64,000 nt of DNA, taken from contig BROG01000155.1 of NCBI GenBank assembly GCA_030159075.1, positions 496,001 through 560,000 on the forward strand, given 5' to 3'. The stretch is from Atrina japonica. Lineage: Eukaryota > Mollusca > Bivalvia > Pterioida > Pinnidae. Below are positions 26,725 to 40,624 of this stretch, in pieces; the stretch's first letter is position 1, and the number at the start of each line of letters is the position of its first letter. A program made the position numbers and the translations under genes. The notes below the pieces were generated by a model. That model made no database searches. It had not been told where the DNA came from and worked only from the letters and a program-made list of their open reading frames with translations.

Positions 26725-29700
26725 TAATTGCATACCTCATAAACATTTTTGTGTGTGAGCATATAATGCACAAGTAGCTATAGGAAATACCAGTAAGTAG
26801 TGTTGATTGCTAGTAATGTACCGACAGAAAAATTATAAGTTTAAATCATTGTTTGATGGTTTTAGTCAATGATAAAAATCCATATTTGATGTGGGTTTCT
26901 TATTGGATGAAAGATGTTTCAGTAATATTTTCTGATACTTGAAAATTCTAAAAGAAATAAAACAAGAACAGTTAAGAATTAAAGCTATATCAAGTTTTTT
27001 AGGGGGGAAAAGTACTAATGCAACTTACGCATAAGATCATAGAGACCTAAACTAGTATTTAAGGTGTGGTTTTTGCTCGTTAAGATGTAGAAATTCCACT
27101 TGACACAGGACGTTATCATAGATTCCATAGTAGCGAAGGGTTATAACTGTTGCTACAGAAACCTCTCTTACAAAATCGTACCCTAGGAATGTGCATATCA
27201 ACCCTAGCCAAGGTGACTGTGTAATGTCATAATTTTTCATAATGATTTTAATACTTTTATATATAATAATTTTAAAGTTTACACTAATGGTGTTCTTTCA
27301 CAAACAGTCACAGTAGCAAGGCCAGCATTTTATTTTGGTGTAAACATGTTTTTGACCATTAATTGAGGTTTTCTACATCTGATCAACTTAGAGCAATATA
27401 TAGATAGCTGGCAAGCCTACTACTGCCAGGGGACCAATCCTGCCAAGTACCAATTTTCACCAGAGCTATGGTTGGAAGATAAATTTGCAGTATTTTAACA
27501 TGTGTAGTCATTTTAAAGAAAACAAGCTCTTTGTCTAATGTGCCTGTTCAAGACATGATAAGACAGCAGTCACGAAACCAGAATTTGCCCTCAAACCACA
27601 TCCGTGGTGAGAATTGGTACTTGGCAGAATTGATCGGAAGTCTGTAAAATTTGTTTTTCTGCATTGGTCTTTGCAGTCCATTTAAGGAACTCACAAAATT
27701 GTCTATGACACAAGAATCTTAGATGTGAATGCATTTTTAAAACAATGCAGGGAATCCGATTTTTAAGTCAATAGAAATGCTTTATAATTAAAGTAATTAA
27801 TGAGGAGAATGAATAGAATTATGTGAAAGATCCCTTTAAAACATTACCCTCTTTGTAGAGAAAGATTCATGCATAGAGAAAAGAAACTACCCATCGTTAC
27901 ATTGCACAAGATCAAGTTTCTTCCAATCAACCGACCAATTAATTTGAAAACTATACTCAACAAAATTTGTTTCTAAATAATGGAGGAGTTTGTAGAATTG
28001 CGATGACCTAACATCATTTGCATATAATTGTAATCTGTAATAGTGACATGTGAATTCTTATCACTAACAAAATTGAAACCAGCTGATTATGATATTACAG
28101 TATTTGTATTTTCCTAATTTGCTAAATCATTGCTGTGAGATAAAAATGCAAATATCTTAAGTATTAGATTACTGGTAGATAGTTCTTGAATAATATGCAT
28201 AGAGGGGTTTCAGGTTTTCATCTATTTTTTCTTGGTTTGTTAGGAACTAGAAATCTTTATATCAAACACTGAAGGGAAAAAGCCCAAAGTCTAAATGTTC
28301 CACATTTTCATATACAATTTTAAGATAAAACTCAAACTTCATATTTTTTGTATTTTAACCACCTTGTTTGTAGTATCACATCATGCAGTGTGAAATTTCA
28401 CCTGTATGAGTGACCTATCGGTCTTACTGATAAAACACATGACAAGTTTTTCAATCAAAATGACTGAAGAATTATTCAGAACAATGACTTTCCACATGTT
28501 TGTACATAATCCGGCTAAGTACACTTTGTTTCTGGAGTGTAGACAAGTTATATTGAATTAGATCTTGTGATCGATGCTTGGTTTTAGGATGAGCTTCAAA
28601 TAATTGGGTAACCTGCATACAAACATTAGACTTAAACAAATAAGGTTGGGGTTAGGATAAAACTAGCATACCTGACTTGGCATTCATACGTGAGACATCA
28701 TGCAAGTTTACACAGACTTCACCTGGGGAACATTTTTTTTTTTTGTATTTTCTCACATCGTAAATAGAAACTCGGAGGAAGAAACTATATTATTAGATTC
28801 AGATATTCTTTTTTTCTGATATTGGTTGGAGATCAGTATTTTTTCTTCTACCGCCAGCTTTAAGTGCAAGAATTTAGATTGTTATATGCTTGTTTGTAGC
28901 TTGATTTTTTTGGTGTGTTTTTTTTGGTTTTTTTATTATTTACCTGTGTATTCTAAGGACATTGATAATGGATGATTTGTGATAGTATTTGTAAGATCTA
29001 CAAAAAAATGTTGTGAATTCTGTTATATTGTTTCCACAAGTTGAGAACTGGATATTACACAAGGTGATGGCTAGATATTTGGGTAACTATTTGTTGGCGA
29101 GTCTTTAGTACAACATTTTGTAATCTAGGTTGTAAAAGTGATAGTCAAAAGTTATGATAACTATTTAAATGGAAAAGACCGCTGCTATTCCATTTATTGA
29201 TGTCAACACAAGAATTCTTGATCCACGAAGTTCATATTATCTCACACTATGGTTGTTGTGAAAAATTATAGTGTCTTGTAGAATTGTAATGTCTGCGGAT
29301 TTAATAAGTATTTGTCACCTAGCCACAGATTTCGGTTCTAATTCTTGCATTGAAAATTGGATTTTGCGAGTCTTGTTTGAAGTAGTATGTCAGCCATTCC
29401 TTGTGTTTATACGTCTAATTTATAACTTTCATATTGGATCTCGGCTCATACAGGCTCTTAAAACTCTGATAAGTTTTGATATTTGACTTCTTTCCATTAG
29501 ATATACTTACTTGTATTCTCTGTAGTTGATGTTAGATTTCTTTTCTGTCTTTTTTTTTATTTCGCATTTTTACTGGTATACTTATTTCACACAAGGTCTG
29601 ATCTATCTCGTATATTCATGTTTAATGGATTTGTAACAAGGAGAAGAAGGTGTAATTTGAAGTGGAGAGAGTTTTATCTCATCATTAATATCACGGTGAG

Positions 29701-31714
29701 ATTCAACTCCTCCAACTGCACACTACGCCACATTGCCGCTAACACTACAAACAGTCATCACATCTACCAAGTTTTTACAAAATTGGTGAGGTATTAGTAG
29801 AATACCTTTATGCATGGTCACTAATTTCGAAGGTCTGTAGTACTTGCCTGATCAACAAGCAGATCAGACATGACTATGCATACTAATGCATAAAACAGGA
29901 TCTCGTTAAAGGTATGTGAAAATTACTTGCAAACCTCACTTTTACATTTAATTATAATGAGGCAAACTACAAATGCTTTATAACACTGTATCTTTCTCAG
30001 TAATAATTCTTGATATTTTAGATATAATGATAATTTTTTATTTTTTCATCACAACTGTTAGATTTACTATTATAACAATATTAAATGATGTTTTATAATC
30101 TTTTCCAAATCTTACCTTACTTTTGTTACTTGTTAATGTTAGTAATTTAAGATAATGAATTTCATACACATTTACTTTTTACAATTAATTTTGGAGAGAA
30201 AAACATTGGTGTTACGGTAAGAAAAACTATTATAAACCATTTGATTGAGCTGATCATGATTTGAATTACCAATAATTAAACTTGCAAATTTATTGTAAAT
30301 GGCACCGATGTACTGGTTTGATATATTGGGATATTTCAGTACAGATTGATGACAGAAATGTTTATTACAAGTATTATTTAAGTTAAATTTACTTTCACAT
30401 TACTTATTTTTTTTAAAATTTCAATTTTTGGCTAAAAATAGTTTGTATTATTTAATAATTCTGATTTTTAGAAAACAAAGCTTTATGAATAAGGTCACTG
30501 TTACCTAAATTACAAAATATTTGAAGAGTAAGTGAACTAGTGTAGGTAACTGCAGTATGTATATCTTGTCAGTGCAGCCCCCACCCAATCCTAAGCTTGA
30601 TATGCAAGAAAGTCTGCCAGTTTTCTGGCAGAAGGCCAGTGGGTTTTTTCTGGGTACATTGTAACCAGATTTTTTTATTTTCATCTTTGAAAACAGGACG
30701 CCATTGAAAAATGTTTGGTGTAGTGTAAAACACCATTAAGACAAATAAAAAAGTAAAGGGTTGCAGTGACCAAAGTCTTCAATGTCATTGATCATTCATG
30801 TGTTTTCAGCTGACTTTTGGAAATATTTCTTATATCCATGATAGATGGTGTCCTCTCAATATCACTGACAAACTAGAAAAACAAAAGGACGGCAGCATGA
30901 TAACTAGGGCATGTAAGCAGGGGCATCAGCTGTTTTTTCTTTCAGTATTTCCGCTTTTAACCACTTACATTGATATACAATAACAAAAAAGAGATATACA
31001 CAGGCATAAAAATTCTTATATTCCTGAAAATCTTGTGTGAAAATTACTTGAGAAACCCAGATTTGGCACTTTTTCTGTCGCATTTGATTAATTCAGCCTT
31101 ACTATTTGCATATGTATCACACTGTACCTGACCTTATTTTCACTAAATATATAGGAACATAAATGTTTTTATGTTTTTGTATGTCTCTTATTATTTATTG
31201 TGTATCATGTGCAAGTGGTATCGGTGGAAAAAATAAAAATAGTTTGTTTTTTTTTTTTGGTAAACACAGCTAATGCCCCTTTAATCTTAGTGAAAATATA
31301 ATACTCAAATTGAAAAGCATTGTGTTAATTTCTCATTTTATCTACATTCAAATTAGGAGAGATTACTGAAGGTAACCCAGCTGTATATACAATACAGTTC
31401 AAAGTCTGAGTTCATTATAATATAATACAAATTTGTGATATCTTATGTCTAGTTCTGATGGCTTTATCAAGATTATTTTGATATTTGAGTTCATATACTG
31501 ATAATATCATAAAATTTAATCTTCTGTCAGGTTGTTGACTTAGTTGTACACAATTTAGAAAATGTTCATTTCATACTCAAGCTAATTTATTGTTCCATCA
31601 GTTTCTATTTCATTCATTATTGCAAGTCAAATTGTTGTTGTTGTTTTTAGCAAACTGCAAAAGCAAAAAGTATTATCATTTTTGGCCACATTGCAAAGAA
31701 AAATCCTGGTCTAT
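26725..31714. other. Intron 5, about 5 kb without recognised feature
   Basis: AT-rich DNA with several homopolymer T runs (28734-28745, 28918-28935, 31240-31257). Short open frames at 27052-27240 (-), 29271-29486 (+) and 30798-30983 (+) are not recognisable. No repeats long enough to name. Confidence 0.5.
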
Positions 31715-31880
31715 AAATTTATGTCTGTCTGTCTGTCCGTCTGTTCATCTGTCTGTCCATTTAACTGTCTGTCCATTTGTCTGCCTGTGCATTTAACTGT
31801 CCATCCATCTGTCATGCTGTCCATCTGTTTGTTCATCTGTCTGTCCATCTACATGTAACTGTCTGTCCATTCGTGTCAAC
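31715..31880. repeat. Degenerate (CTGT)n / 'ctgtctgtccat' repeat
   Basis: A run of ctgtctgtc, cgtctgttcat and ctgtccat units with 'ttaactgtctgtccattt' recurring at least three times. Similar tetranucleotide arrays occur at 42724-42945. Confidence 0.9.
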
Positions 31881-34325
31881 AATTTGCTCCATTTAGTTTC
31901 AGAGCTTTGGAATACAATGCTCCACAGTTCAGCCATAAAGCTTTCAGCAGTTTCTTGTTTAGCAATGACAAAAAGAAAAATTCTATGAGGAAGCAGCTAA
32001 TGTTTAAGGATTCGTAAATAAACTTGGTTTTCCCCAATTATTTTACTAACTCAGATTGATACATGTACCACTGTAAATTTTAAATATCAATATAAATTTA
32101 AACTTTCAGAAAAAAGAATCAGAAATGAATGAATTCTTCCATATTGTGTTCTACCAATAATTTTTTGTAACATTTTGTTTTGTTTTAAACCAGTACTGCA
32201 AAGTTTAGCTAAAACTGTCATTTTCAACTTTTTGAAAAGGTTATTTCTAAATAAAAACTTTTTTTCAGCTCAAGGTTAAACTTAAAATAAGCTTTGTACT
32301 CTAAATGCATTTATTGCCAAGTCAACACATACCTCCGTTGTTGATTATAGGCAAGTATGGATAAGTAAGTGTAGAGTGGCATTTTCATTTATCTGTATGT
32401 CCGGTATTTCATACCAATACGATTACATGTAGTTTATTCTTTCAGTAAGAAAAGATGGACAGGTAAGGACAGAAAGAAATAATTTTGATGAGACACATAA
32501 AAATTAAGATATTTTCTTCAAAGCTTGCTCTGAACCACAGAATATAAAGTTTCCTTTCAGTTCAATCCAAAATAAATGTATTATGATAAAAGTGCTAAAT
32601 CATCAAATTCAAAATCTGAGAATGGTATAATCGAATTTTTTAATACACAAGATAAAAATTTTTTTTCGTTTTTATGAAACTGGAAAAACCCAACAGATTT
32701 TCAGAAATTTAATTTTCTTTTACTAGTGTAATCATTTACTATCTCTACAATGGAGATTTGATTAAATTTAACATCATACAGGTAAAATTGATTTTTACAT
32801 TCCTTTACATAATCCAGTTAAGTTTTATAGTTGTTGTGTGACTGCCTGCAATAATCAAAAGTTTTATATACATTGTATTAGTATATTTCAATAAACTTCA
32901 AAATCATTGAGATTCTGACCTATATTTTAACTTTTCGAGGATATGATAGTGAGTCGAGGATATGATAGTGATTCATTTTTTTTTTTTGGAGATGGCATAC
33001 ATGGATTATAAATTACTGACAAATATTGACTTTGTCATTTTTACTCCAAGATTTGAATTATAAGTGATTGATCATCGCAAACAAAAAATCAACGTTTTGA
33101 TGATAATTGATTATTTTTCTATCAATTACTTTCTTGTGTTAATAATCCAAATTTTTGTTTTTGATAAGGAATAAATATGTAAATTTCAAATTACTTTTAT
33201 AAGCATTTACAAAATAAGTATATACACATTAATGCATAATTGAAATACGCAGTACATATGCAAGTCTGATCTTGAAAGTTGATAGCTGGGATTTCGAATA
33301 TTAAAGTTCATTGTTTCTTATCAATAAGATTTCGTAGATTTATTTACATGTGCATGCTGTATCAGGTTTAGTGATATAACGATATATATCATGTGGGATA
33401 TTCAAATGTGCACTATGATATTGACCTTTCTTGCATATGGAGGATAATATTCTGACCAAAGTAATCTATACCTGGGCACCGTCTGTAGATAATCAGATGA
33501 GATTACAGATAACCCTTGTCCTACCGACAAGCACGAACATGTCCGCGCGGACTAGTTGCTTGGGAAAGTTAGTCTTATGACTTGTGTGTTTGTTTAAATC
33601 ACATAGTGGATAAATGTGTGTCGTCAATTTGATCAAAGTTTTAACAGGACTCGAAGGTGCCCTACTATCTGTGGACAGAGATAACAGCAAGCCATCGAGT
33701 GACACATTTTGTCAGCCATTGGACTTGAGCTGTGATTAATTATCATTTCCCTGCGTGAATATTGGCTACGAGTCAAATATTTAAATTTATCTGAATAAAA
33801 AATAATATTGTGTATCCTGTTGTTGTTTTATATACAATATATATTATATGAATGAAAGCTATACTTTTATCAGTAACCTTGGTGTACGCAGATCTGAGCT
33901 GGATTCTATTGTCACGAGAGGCACATAAATATTGTTATATCGGCATAGAAATGATACGAGAATATTCATATTTATTTATGTTTAGATACTGGATGGACAT
34001 CAGAGAAAAAAAAAAAAAATTGTTCCTAGATTTATATTCTCATTCATCTTACCTGAACACAAACATTTGTTTAAACAATAACTCAATGGGCATTTTGAAT
34101 AAAAAAATCAAGACGTGACTTCATTGTCATTTGGGATTGTCACTATCATATCATGTATCAGTGTTCAGTCTGTTCCCTGTTGGTTCACCAAATAATATGC
34201 TTCAATTTTATCATTGTAAATGAATGCTCAAGGTCATATCTGAGTTTCCAAGGTCATTTGCAGATTTCTTTGACAGTTGTGGCAGTCTATGATTCACTGC
34301 AGCTATAACATTTTACATTATCCCA
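31881..34325. other. Intron 5, stretch without recognised feature
   Basis: Only a tiny duplication (gaggatatgatagtga twice at 32938-32972) stands out. Around 33470-33760 GC content rises slightly and a 70-codon minus-strand frame occurs, but no family is recognised. Confidence 0.45.
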
Positions 34326-34480
34326 CAGTAAAATCTGTTCTGAATGACCACACTCATGAAAAACCACCAGTGTCTTGTGATACGACATTCTGAAAGTAAA
34401 CCATTTGGCTAAATAATTCTCAAATAAAACTTCTTTTGAGAGTAGCAAATGGAGTGGTCTCTCAAGACAGGTTTCACTTT
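34326..34480. mobile_element. MITE, 'gagagaccac' subfamily
   Basis: Left end 'cagtaaaatctgttctgaat', right end 'ggtctctcaagacaggtttcact'. About 155 bp with the internal 'gaccac.ctcatgaaaaacca' and 'cttcttttgagag' motifs of the subfamily. It is the first of three copies within 1.9 kb. Confidence 0.75.
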
Positions 34481-35287
34481 ATACACAAGACAGGTTTTCT
34501 GTATATGCTTTGGGATAATATACATGTAACATTAGATCTGTACATTTTCAGTAATATGACATGGAGTTGACTGGTGTATTTTTGATTGATTGATTTTAAT
34601 TTCGGTTATTAGGAATAATTTATGATAGAAAAATAATAAATAAATAGAATTTTGTTGAATTCTGTGAAAGATTTGCCAATGCACCCCATCTTTAAACATT
34701 TCTTGTCATTCAAAGGTACATATACACTTAGTACTAATGTTAATTTTATACATTATTGTGTGAGAGAAGATATGTCATAATCTTGAGTGAGAGTAAATTA
34801 TTTGAACTTCAAAGATCATGTCACCCGCCATGAGACTTTATAGCTAACAGGCAATGATGGCATAATTGAGAAACCTGGCATGAAAGTTTACTGGAAAATC
34901 TGTGTGTAAAAATGCATTTGACAAAAATGATCCTATTTACTAAACATGCCAAAAAATCATTAAAATATCTTTGGTTAAAAAAAAAGTTAAAAAGAAAGTC
35001 TGTATAATACACATTTTTGAGAATAATGAATACAATGATAATTTGCCAAAATCTCAATTTTGACCGGGTATGCCATTAAGCTGCAAAATATCTTAGTGGG
35101 TCACATATGTGGCATAGATATATTCTGAAGAGAACATATGACCTTTGACCTATGACATGATATTGACATAAAATATCTGACATATTGTCTTTCAAGACTT
35201 CATTCCTTTGGCATCAGAATTTTTGTGTAAATTTTTAATTAAAATTATATCATATTCATGAAGTGAGGATTATTCTAGGTACATTTT

Positions 35288-35470
35288 ACGGTGGAACCTA
35301 TTATGAAAGATCACTGTCAAGAAAAACCACATGTCTACTGAGACCTTATTCTGAAAACCACTAGGTTAAATAACCCTTTTTAAAAGTAGAACCTCTTTTG
35401 AGAGACCACTTGTCTTGAGAAACTGTATTTCAGTGGTAAATGGGGTGGTCTCTCTAGACAGGTTTCACTC
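35288..35470. mobile_element. MITE, 'gagagaccac' subfamily
   Basis: Left end 'cggtggaacctattatgaaag', right end 'ggtctctctagacaggtttcac'. The internal 'acctcttttgagagaccact' followed by 'tgtcttgaga' matches the neighbouring copies. 'gatatataagatctacaaaatttcagtaatatgaca', split over about 35482-35517, also recurs downstream of the 34326 copy (about 34514-34561). That means the flanking DNA is duplicated too. Confidence 0.75.
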
Positions 35471-36018
35471 AATATGCTTTGGGATATATAAGATCTACAA
35501 AATTTCAGTAATATGACACGGAGATGATTGGTCAATTTGCAATTCATTGGACCATATCAAATGGTTATGGATTTCAAGAGGGGAATTTTCAAGTGTAGTT
35601 GATCTGTTTTGTTTGATGATAAGTTTTCTTGGTTTGTTTAACAGGTGGTGCTTCTATCTACTTCAGGTAGATTATCAAAACCAAACATTTAGGCACTTAA
35701 CTTGCCAACTTTAGCGGGTTTCGCTAAGTTACTCCAGTTTAAATATTGCTATACTAATATTGTATACAGACCTCACATTCTTTGTTTAAATTTGATGTCC
35801 AGTTGTAGTTTGCCTAGTATATATTTCAAATCCATATTTAGTAAGTTTTCACAAACTTAGCACAAATAGATTTATTTATATGAGCCAAAAGTGTGTTGCT
35901 AAGTTTTAAGATTTTCAAATACAGCAATCGGTGAATGCTGTTATATCATATAAGCTCTGGCTGAATTCTAATCAAATGATTTGTTTATGTTTTTTCTACT
36001 GAAACTAGTTAAAATTCA

Positions 36019-36199
36019 CAGTAAAACCTGTATTGTTAGACCTCTGTCATGAAAGATCATTTGTTTTTGAGACCACATTTTAAAAACCACTCTGTGAAAT
36101 ATTTCTGTAAATGAAACCTCCTTAGATAGACCACCTGTCTTGAAAGACCACATTCAATGGCAGAAGTGGTAGGTAAGTCTATCAAGACAGGTCCCATGG
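36019..36199. mobile_element. MITE, 'gagagaccac' subfamily
   Basis: Left end 'cagtaaaacctgtattgtta', right end 'tctatcaagacaggtcccatgg'. It has the same internal order of motifs as the 34326 and 35288 copies, including 'tcatgaaagatcat' and 'aaaaaccact.tg'. Confidence 0.75.
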
Positions 36200-36914
36200 T
36201 ATCGTGTATTTTCTGTTGTGCACAAAGCCAAACTAATGACCTAAATTTTTGTCAAATGTGCAGTGGTGAAACTAGGCATTTAACAATAAGCAGGTAAGGG
36301 ATCTAGTGACCCCTTACGTCACCAGTGGGTCATGGGCAAAGTTTTGCCCATGTAGGGGGAGGGTTACAGGATGAAGCCCCCCTTGAACTTAACATTTTTC
36401 AGTCATTTATAATTGGTTTTAGTTTTTAGAAGAATATACACTATAGAGCAAAGTCAAATGGTTTGGTAATCTGAAAATTCAGTTATATTGAAAGCAAAGT
36501 AAAGTTAAAATGCTCAGATGCAAATCCTATTTGTCAAAATGTTATGTTAGCAACTGCCTACACTGCTTAATGGTAGCTATGCCATTGATGTATGCCTATA
36601 AGTTTTAAACTGCAGTCCTTCCAATCTATCTCTAAATGTATTCTGATTTTAAACTTCATAGATTGTAAGAGATATTTGAGTGTGTTTATCTTACTTGAGC
36701 ATTCTGTATTTTTGAAAATGTTTACACAGTCTTAACTCCAGATAGCATAGCATTGGGTTTCAGGTATACATTTCTGGATGGTTCTTTACCCTGTTTTAGA
36801 TGTGTGGGTGTATAAATAAATGGAATCAAATCACCTTTATGATATTTTTACCCTAATTTGAGATATACATGTACTAGGGCATTCCATTGATATATCAAAC
36901 CGGTAAGGCCTTCA

Positions 36915-37195
36915 CTGATGTTCATCTGTTGTTTTAAATCAATGGTTTAAGACTCCAAAATGTTAGGTTCTTGGTTCAATTCCAGGTCTGGTATTTATCT
37001 TGAGGCTTCTCTAAAACAGTTAGTGACTCTCTTTGCCATGTTCTCAAAATAAGAAGTGAAAGATACGTGCCTACCTGATGAGATATTTTGTTTTTTATAT
37101 TTGTGGTCTCCCTGTGTTGGTATATGTCCGCTACAGTGGTCACTGGTCAGTATACATTCCACCACATCTAAAGCTGATAAAGCATCCATTAAATA
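36915..37195 (+). repeat. Possible tRNA-derived SINE
   Basis: A perfect B box GGTTCAATTCC lies at 36973-36983. About 35 bases upstream, 'tcaatggtttaagact' could be a degenerate A box. A tail of unknown family follows. The B box could be chance, hence the low confidence. Confidence 0.35.
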
Positions 37196-38159
37196 AAAAA
37201 TTCAATGTGTAATGCATAACAAAAATAGAACACACAAACAATCTTGACATCAGTGTCTTCTTGATTCCAAACCAATCAAAGTACTGAAAGTACTGATACA
37301 AGTTGATGGCAATCGTAAGTTTTAATGAGGTATAATACGCTCAGTATACTGAATACTTTTCAATTTGGTAGAATGAGGTTTTACAAAATATTTAACTAAA
37401 AATCAGGTCAGACATTTGGCCTATTGTTGAGTATTGATGGCTTATTTAGTATGCAACAAATTACATAGATTAGCGTATGATTTTAAATACATTGTATGTT
37501 CATCAATATTTAATTTCTATGCAACAGGGAAGTATTATACTGGTACACTATACTTCCTATCAGTAGCCTTAAATCTCTAGGTCAATAGTGTACATATGAA
37601 ACATTTTCCCAACTTCAAGGACTGCTGCGAGTTTCTCATCAGTTAGGATCAGGTGAATGAGGAATGAGGCAACTTCTATGTCCAACTTCACAGATAGATC
37701 TTGCTAACACACAGTAAGGGATACTTGACCAAAACTCATTTGCATATTTATCATGTGCAAGAATTGTTAACAGTCCAGTCTATCACTTTTAATGTCAATT
37801 CTATCACAAGAGTATAATGGTAAAAAATAATTGAAAAGTAACATTCTATTCTATTATAATATCTTAAATTTCATAAAGGATGCCAAATTGACCTTTGATA
37901 GCATATATTTTAACAAGTCATGAAGAGCTATATTTTTCAGTGAATTGTTACTGTAGTTTTGTCATTTAAAAAAAAATATACAAATAAAAGTGTGATTATA
38001 AAATTTCAATCTTGAAGTTGAGTTTATGTTGCTGAAATGCATATACATATTATCCCCACACTGCAAAATTCGTTTTGACTTGTTCCCAATAAACAACTTA
38101 TCATAACATAACTGTGTTGATGTTCCATCAACTCATAAAAATTAATTATAAATGAATAG
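37196..38159. other. Intron 5, stretch without recognised feature
   Basis: AT-rich DNA between two possible SINEs. I see no repeats, RNA genes or credible coding frames. Confidence 0.5.
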
Positions 38160-38385
38160 ACTGCTTGTTATGATAGAGCATTTGACTCGCATGTGGAAGT
38201 TCCTGGTTCAATTCGTATTACGTGGTCATACTTAAGAATATGATTAGGGTTGTGGCAGTTCCTTTGCCAAGTGCATGATTTGGTGTCAGTCCCTAGCACA
38301 GGTCAAAATTTGGAACACTTCACCTATCACTAATGATGTCTTTATATAAATGAAAAATTGTTGGCAGTACAGACAACAGCTACAA
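38160..38385 (+). repeat. tRNA-derived SINE, family B
   Basis: The tRNA-like head 'gactgcttgttatgatagag' is followed by a B box GGTTCAATTCG at 38205-38215. The body then has 'gtgtcagtccctagcacagg', 'tcaaaatttggaacacttcac' and 'gatgtctttatataa.tgaaaaattgtt'. This order matches the other family B copies. The 3' end runs into (aac)n at about 38380-38430. Confidence 0.75.
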
Positions 38386-38670
38386 CAACAACAATCATTA
38401 TAACAACAACAGCAACAACAACACTGTCAACAACAAGAACAAGAGTAGTAATGATAATAATGATGATGATTATGATAATTATAATAATGATAATGATTAT
38501 GATAATAATGATGATGATTATGATAATGATAATGATTATGATAAAAATGATGATGATTATGATAATGATTATGATAATAATGATTATGATAATGATGATT
38601 ATGATAATGATGATTATGATAATAATGATGATGATTATGATAATGATAATAATGATGATTGGGACAATTA
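38380..38670. repeat. (AAC)n then (GATAAT/GATGAT)n microsatellite
   Basis: A short acaacaaca stretch (38380-38435), probably the SINE tail, is followed by about 215 bases of mixed 'gatgatgattatgataat' units. Both strands read open because the period is a multiple of three (poly Met/Ile on +, poly His/Tyr/Asn on -). No gene is implied. Confidence 0.95.
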
Positions 38671-38994
38671 ATGAACGGTAAATTTATGCCCATACAAGTA
38701 CATTCCTTATTCAACTTGAACCAACAAAATAATGAATAAGATCAGTTAAAATATAAGAATGGCGTATGAAAGAAGTGTAAAAACAGGTACTACTTGTATT
38801 CTTAGAGATAACAAGAAATGTTCAAATATGGGCCATGAGAAACCTAATAAATAACCTGAATCTGACAAATGTATTGATCATCTCAAAGAAAATACAAACA
38901 ATTGTGTAAGATAAGAGTAACTTTATTCTGTTCTCTTTTACTTTTGCATTCATTATGGTCTAGCTTACAGTTGAAGCAAAGAAATCATACTTTT

Positions 38995-39148
38995 ATTACC
39001 TGTGTATTTGACCTTTCACCCCTAACTATTCATATCATATTTCTAATACCTGTGTGTATTTGACCTTTCACCCCTAACTATACATATCATACTTCTAATA
39101 CCTGTGTGTATTTGACCTTTCACCCTTAACTATACGCATCATACTTCT
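38995..39148. repeat. Tandem repeat, about 51-bp unit, three copies
   Basis: 'cctgtgtgtatttgaccttt' followed by 'cacccctaactata' and 'catatcatacttctaata' occurs three times. The third copy has cgcatc in place of catatc. Confidence 0.95.
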
Positions 39149-39879
39149 CGGCCAAACACAAAGAACATATACCCAGATTGCTGTTCTAAATAAGAATTTT
39201 CTCACCACCTTTTTAGCAGGAGAGAGAAGAACAAACATGGTGAACCAATGATATTGCAATTACTAATCATCTACATGTTCAACTTCATTGTTTTGCTCTC
39301 CATCATGTTTTTGGTGATTGGATGAGATTAGAAAGTGTATTTGCACTACTCTAGAGTCACCAAACTGTTTCTGCCCAACGACACCCATGGTCTGTAGTGT
39401 TAAATAGGTTGAATACAATTCTCATTCATTTATGTTTTAATTACTTGAGTTTTGTTTATATCAGACAGACCTGTTTTGAGTGACATGTTTAGCATGGTAG
39501 TTAATTAGCAGAATTTTGATTATTTATATCCCAAAACTAAACTTGAATGTCATAAAGTTCAATATGAAATACATAAACAATCCATTTATCTTGACCCAAG
39601 GTTACAAATTTTTTTCATGCTCATCTCTAAGCTGACCTCATTCTCTGCCAATCAAATACACTTACAATTATAATGCTAATTTTGATTGGTACAGATATAG
39701 TAAATGTTTGGAGCTGTGCATGTGTAAAGTATTTTTTTGCTCTTGTTTTCTATAGATGATTTCATATATAGATGATTAGACAAAAATTCTAAATTGAAAA
39801 CAAGTTTTGTAACATGAAACATAGATATATGCATCTAAAACCGGTTACTTGGACGGTGGGACTTCTTCACACTACATTT

Positions 39880-40095
39880 CATAACAGTATTTTCCAGTTG
39901 ATATAGACAGTAAACACTGAGGTCTTGTGTCACAGTAGGTGTTGGCATGTTAAAGAAACCTCATTGCTCAATGGCTGTAAGTGCCGAGCATAGGCCAAAA
40001 ATTTGAAGCCATTCACCAGCATTTGGTGACGTCTTCATATGAGTGGAAGATTCTTGATTGGGACCTTAAACAACAATGCAACAACAACAACCAAT
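39880..40095 (+). repeat. SINE family B, 5'-truncated, with (aac)n tail
   Basis: Lacks a tRNA head. It starts at 'gacagtaaacactgaggtc' and carries 'tgtcacagtaggtgttggca', 'tgctcaatggctgtaagtgc', 'gcataggccaaaaatttgaa', 'gtgacgtcttcatatgagtg' and 'gaccttaaacaacaa'. It is closely similar to the 3' two-thirds of the copy at 45535-45820. Ends in acaacaacaac near 40090. Confidence 0.8.
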
Positions 40096-40369
40096 TAATA
40101 TACACAGTACCTTTCTGTTTATTGGTTAAGCTTTCACTTTACAAATGCAAAGCTCTTGGTTAAAACCTTTATAAAATCATACCTGCAATTTCAATTTAAC
40201 TAGATGTGTTTGAGAATCTCTGTGACTGCAAGAGTTAAGCCAGTTTCTTTCTCAAAATTCAACATGATGCTTTATATCATTGAAGCCAAGGATCAGTTCT
40301 GTTACGGCCTACATTCTGCAGATTTTGCTGGAGTTATGTGACTTTAAACTCTATGAATGTTGTAGCTCT

Positions 40370-40480
40370 TGGGGGCATAGTATTCTCAAATACGTCTTCT
40401 TCATCATCCATGGAAGAAGTGCCACACATTTTACATGTGCTATGGTCTGATGACAGAGCAATATGGTTCTTTACATGAGT
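40370..40480 (-). repeat. Possible SINE family B fragment, minus strand
   Basis: The complement contains a 'catagcacatgtaaaatgtgtggcacttcttc...gatgaagaagacgt' order, like the 'gcataggtcaaaatttgtggcccttcac...gacgtctt' body, but it is diverged. Confidence 0.4.
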
Positions 40481-40624
40481 ATACCACATTCATCTACTGA
40501 GACATGAGATATTAGTGTTAAGTCTGAACCTATCTAGCATGACACCATAATATGCCATTTTGTACACACTTTGAACTACCATGTGCTTTTTAAATCCACT
40601 TCGATGTCATGCCCTTTTTTTAGC

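Noticed and set aside
36973..36983. Perfect tRNA B box, possible tRNA gene
   Set aside because: No cloverleaf can be drawn around it by eye: no matching acceptor stem and no clear A box. At best a SINE head.
38358..38714. Met/Ile-rich and His/Tyr/Asn-rich frames on opposite strands
   Set aside because: Trinucleotide and hexanucleotide microsatellite.
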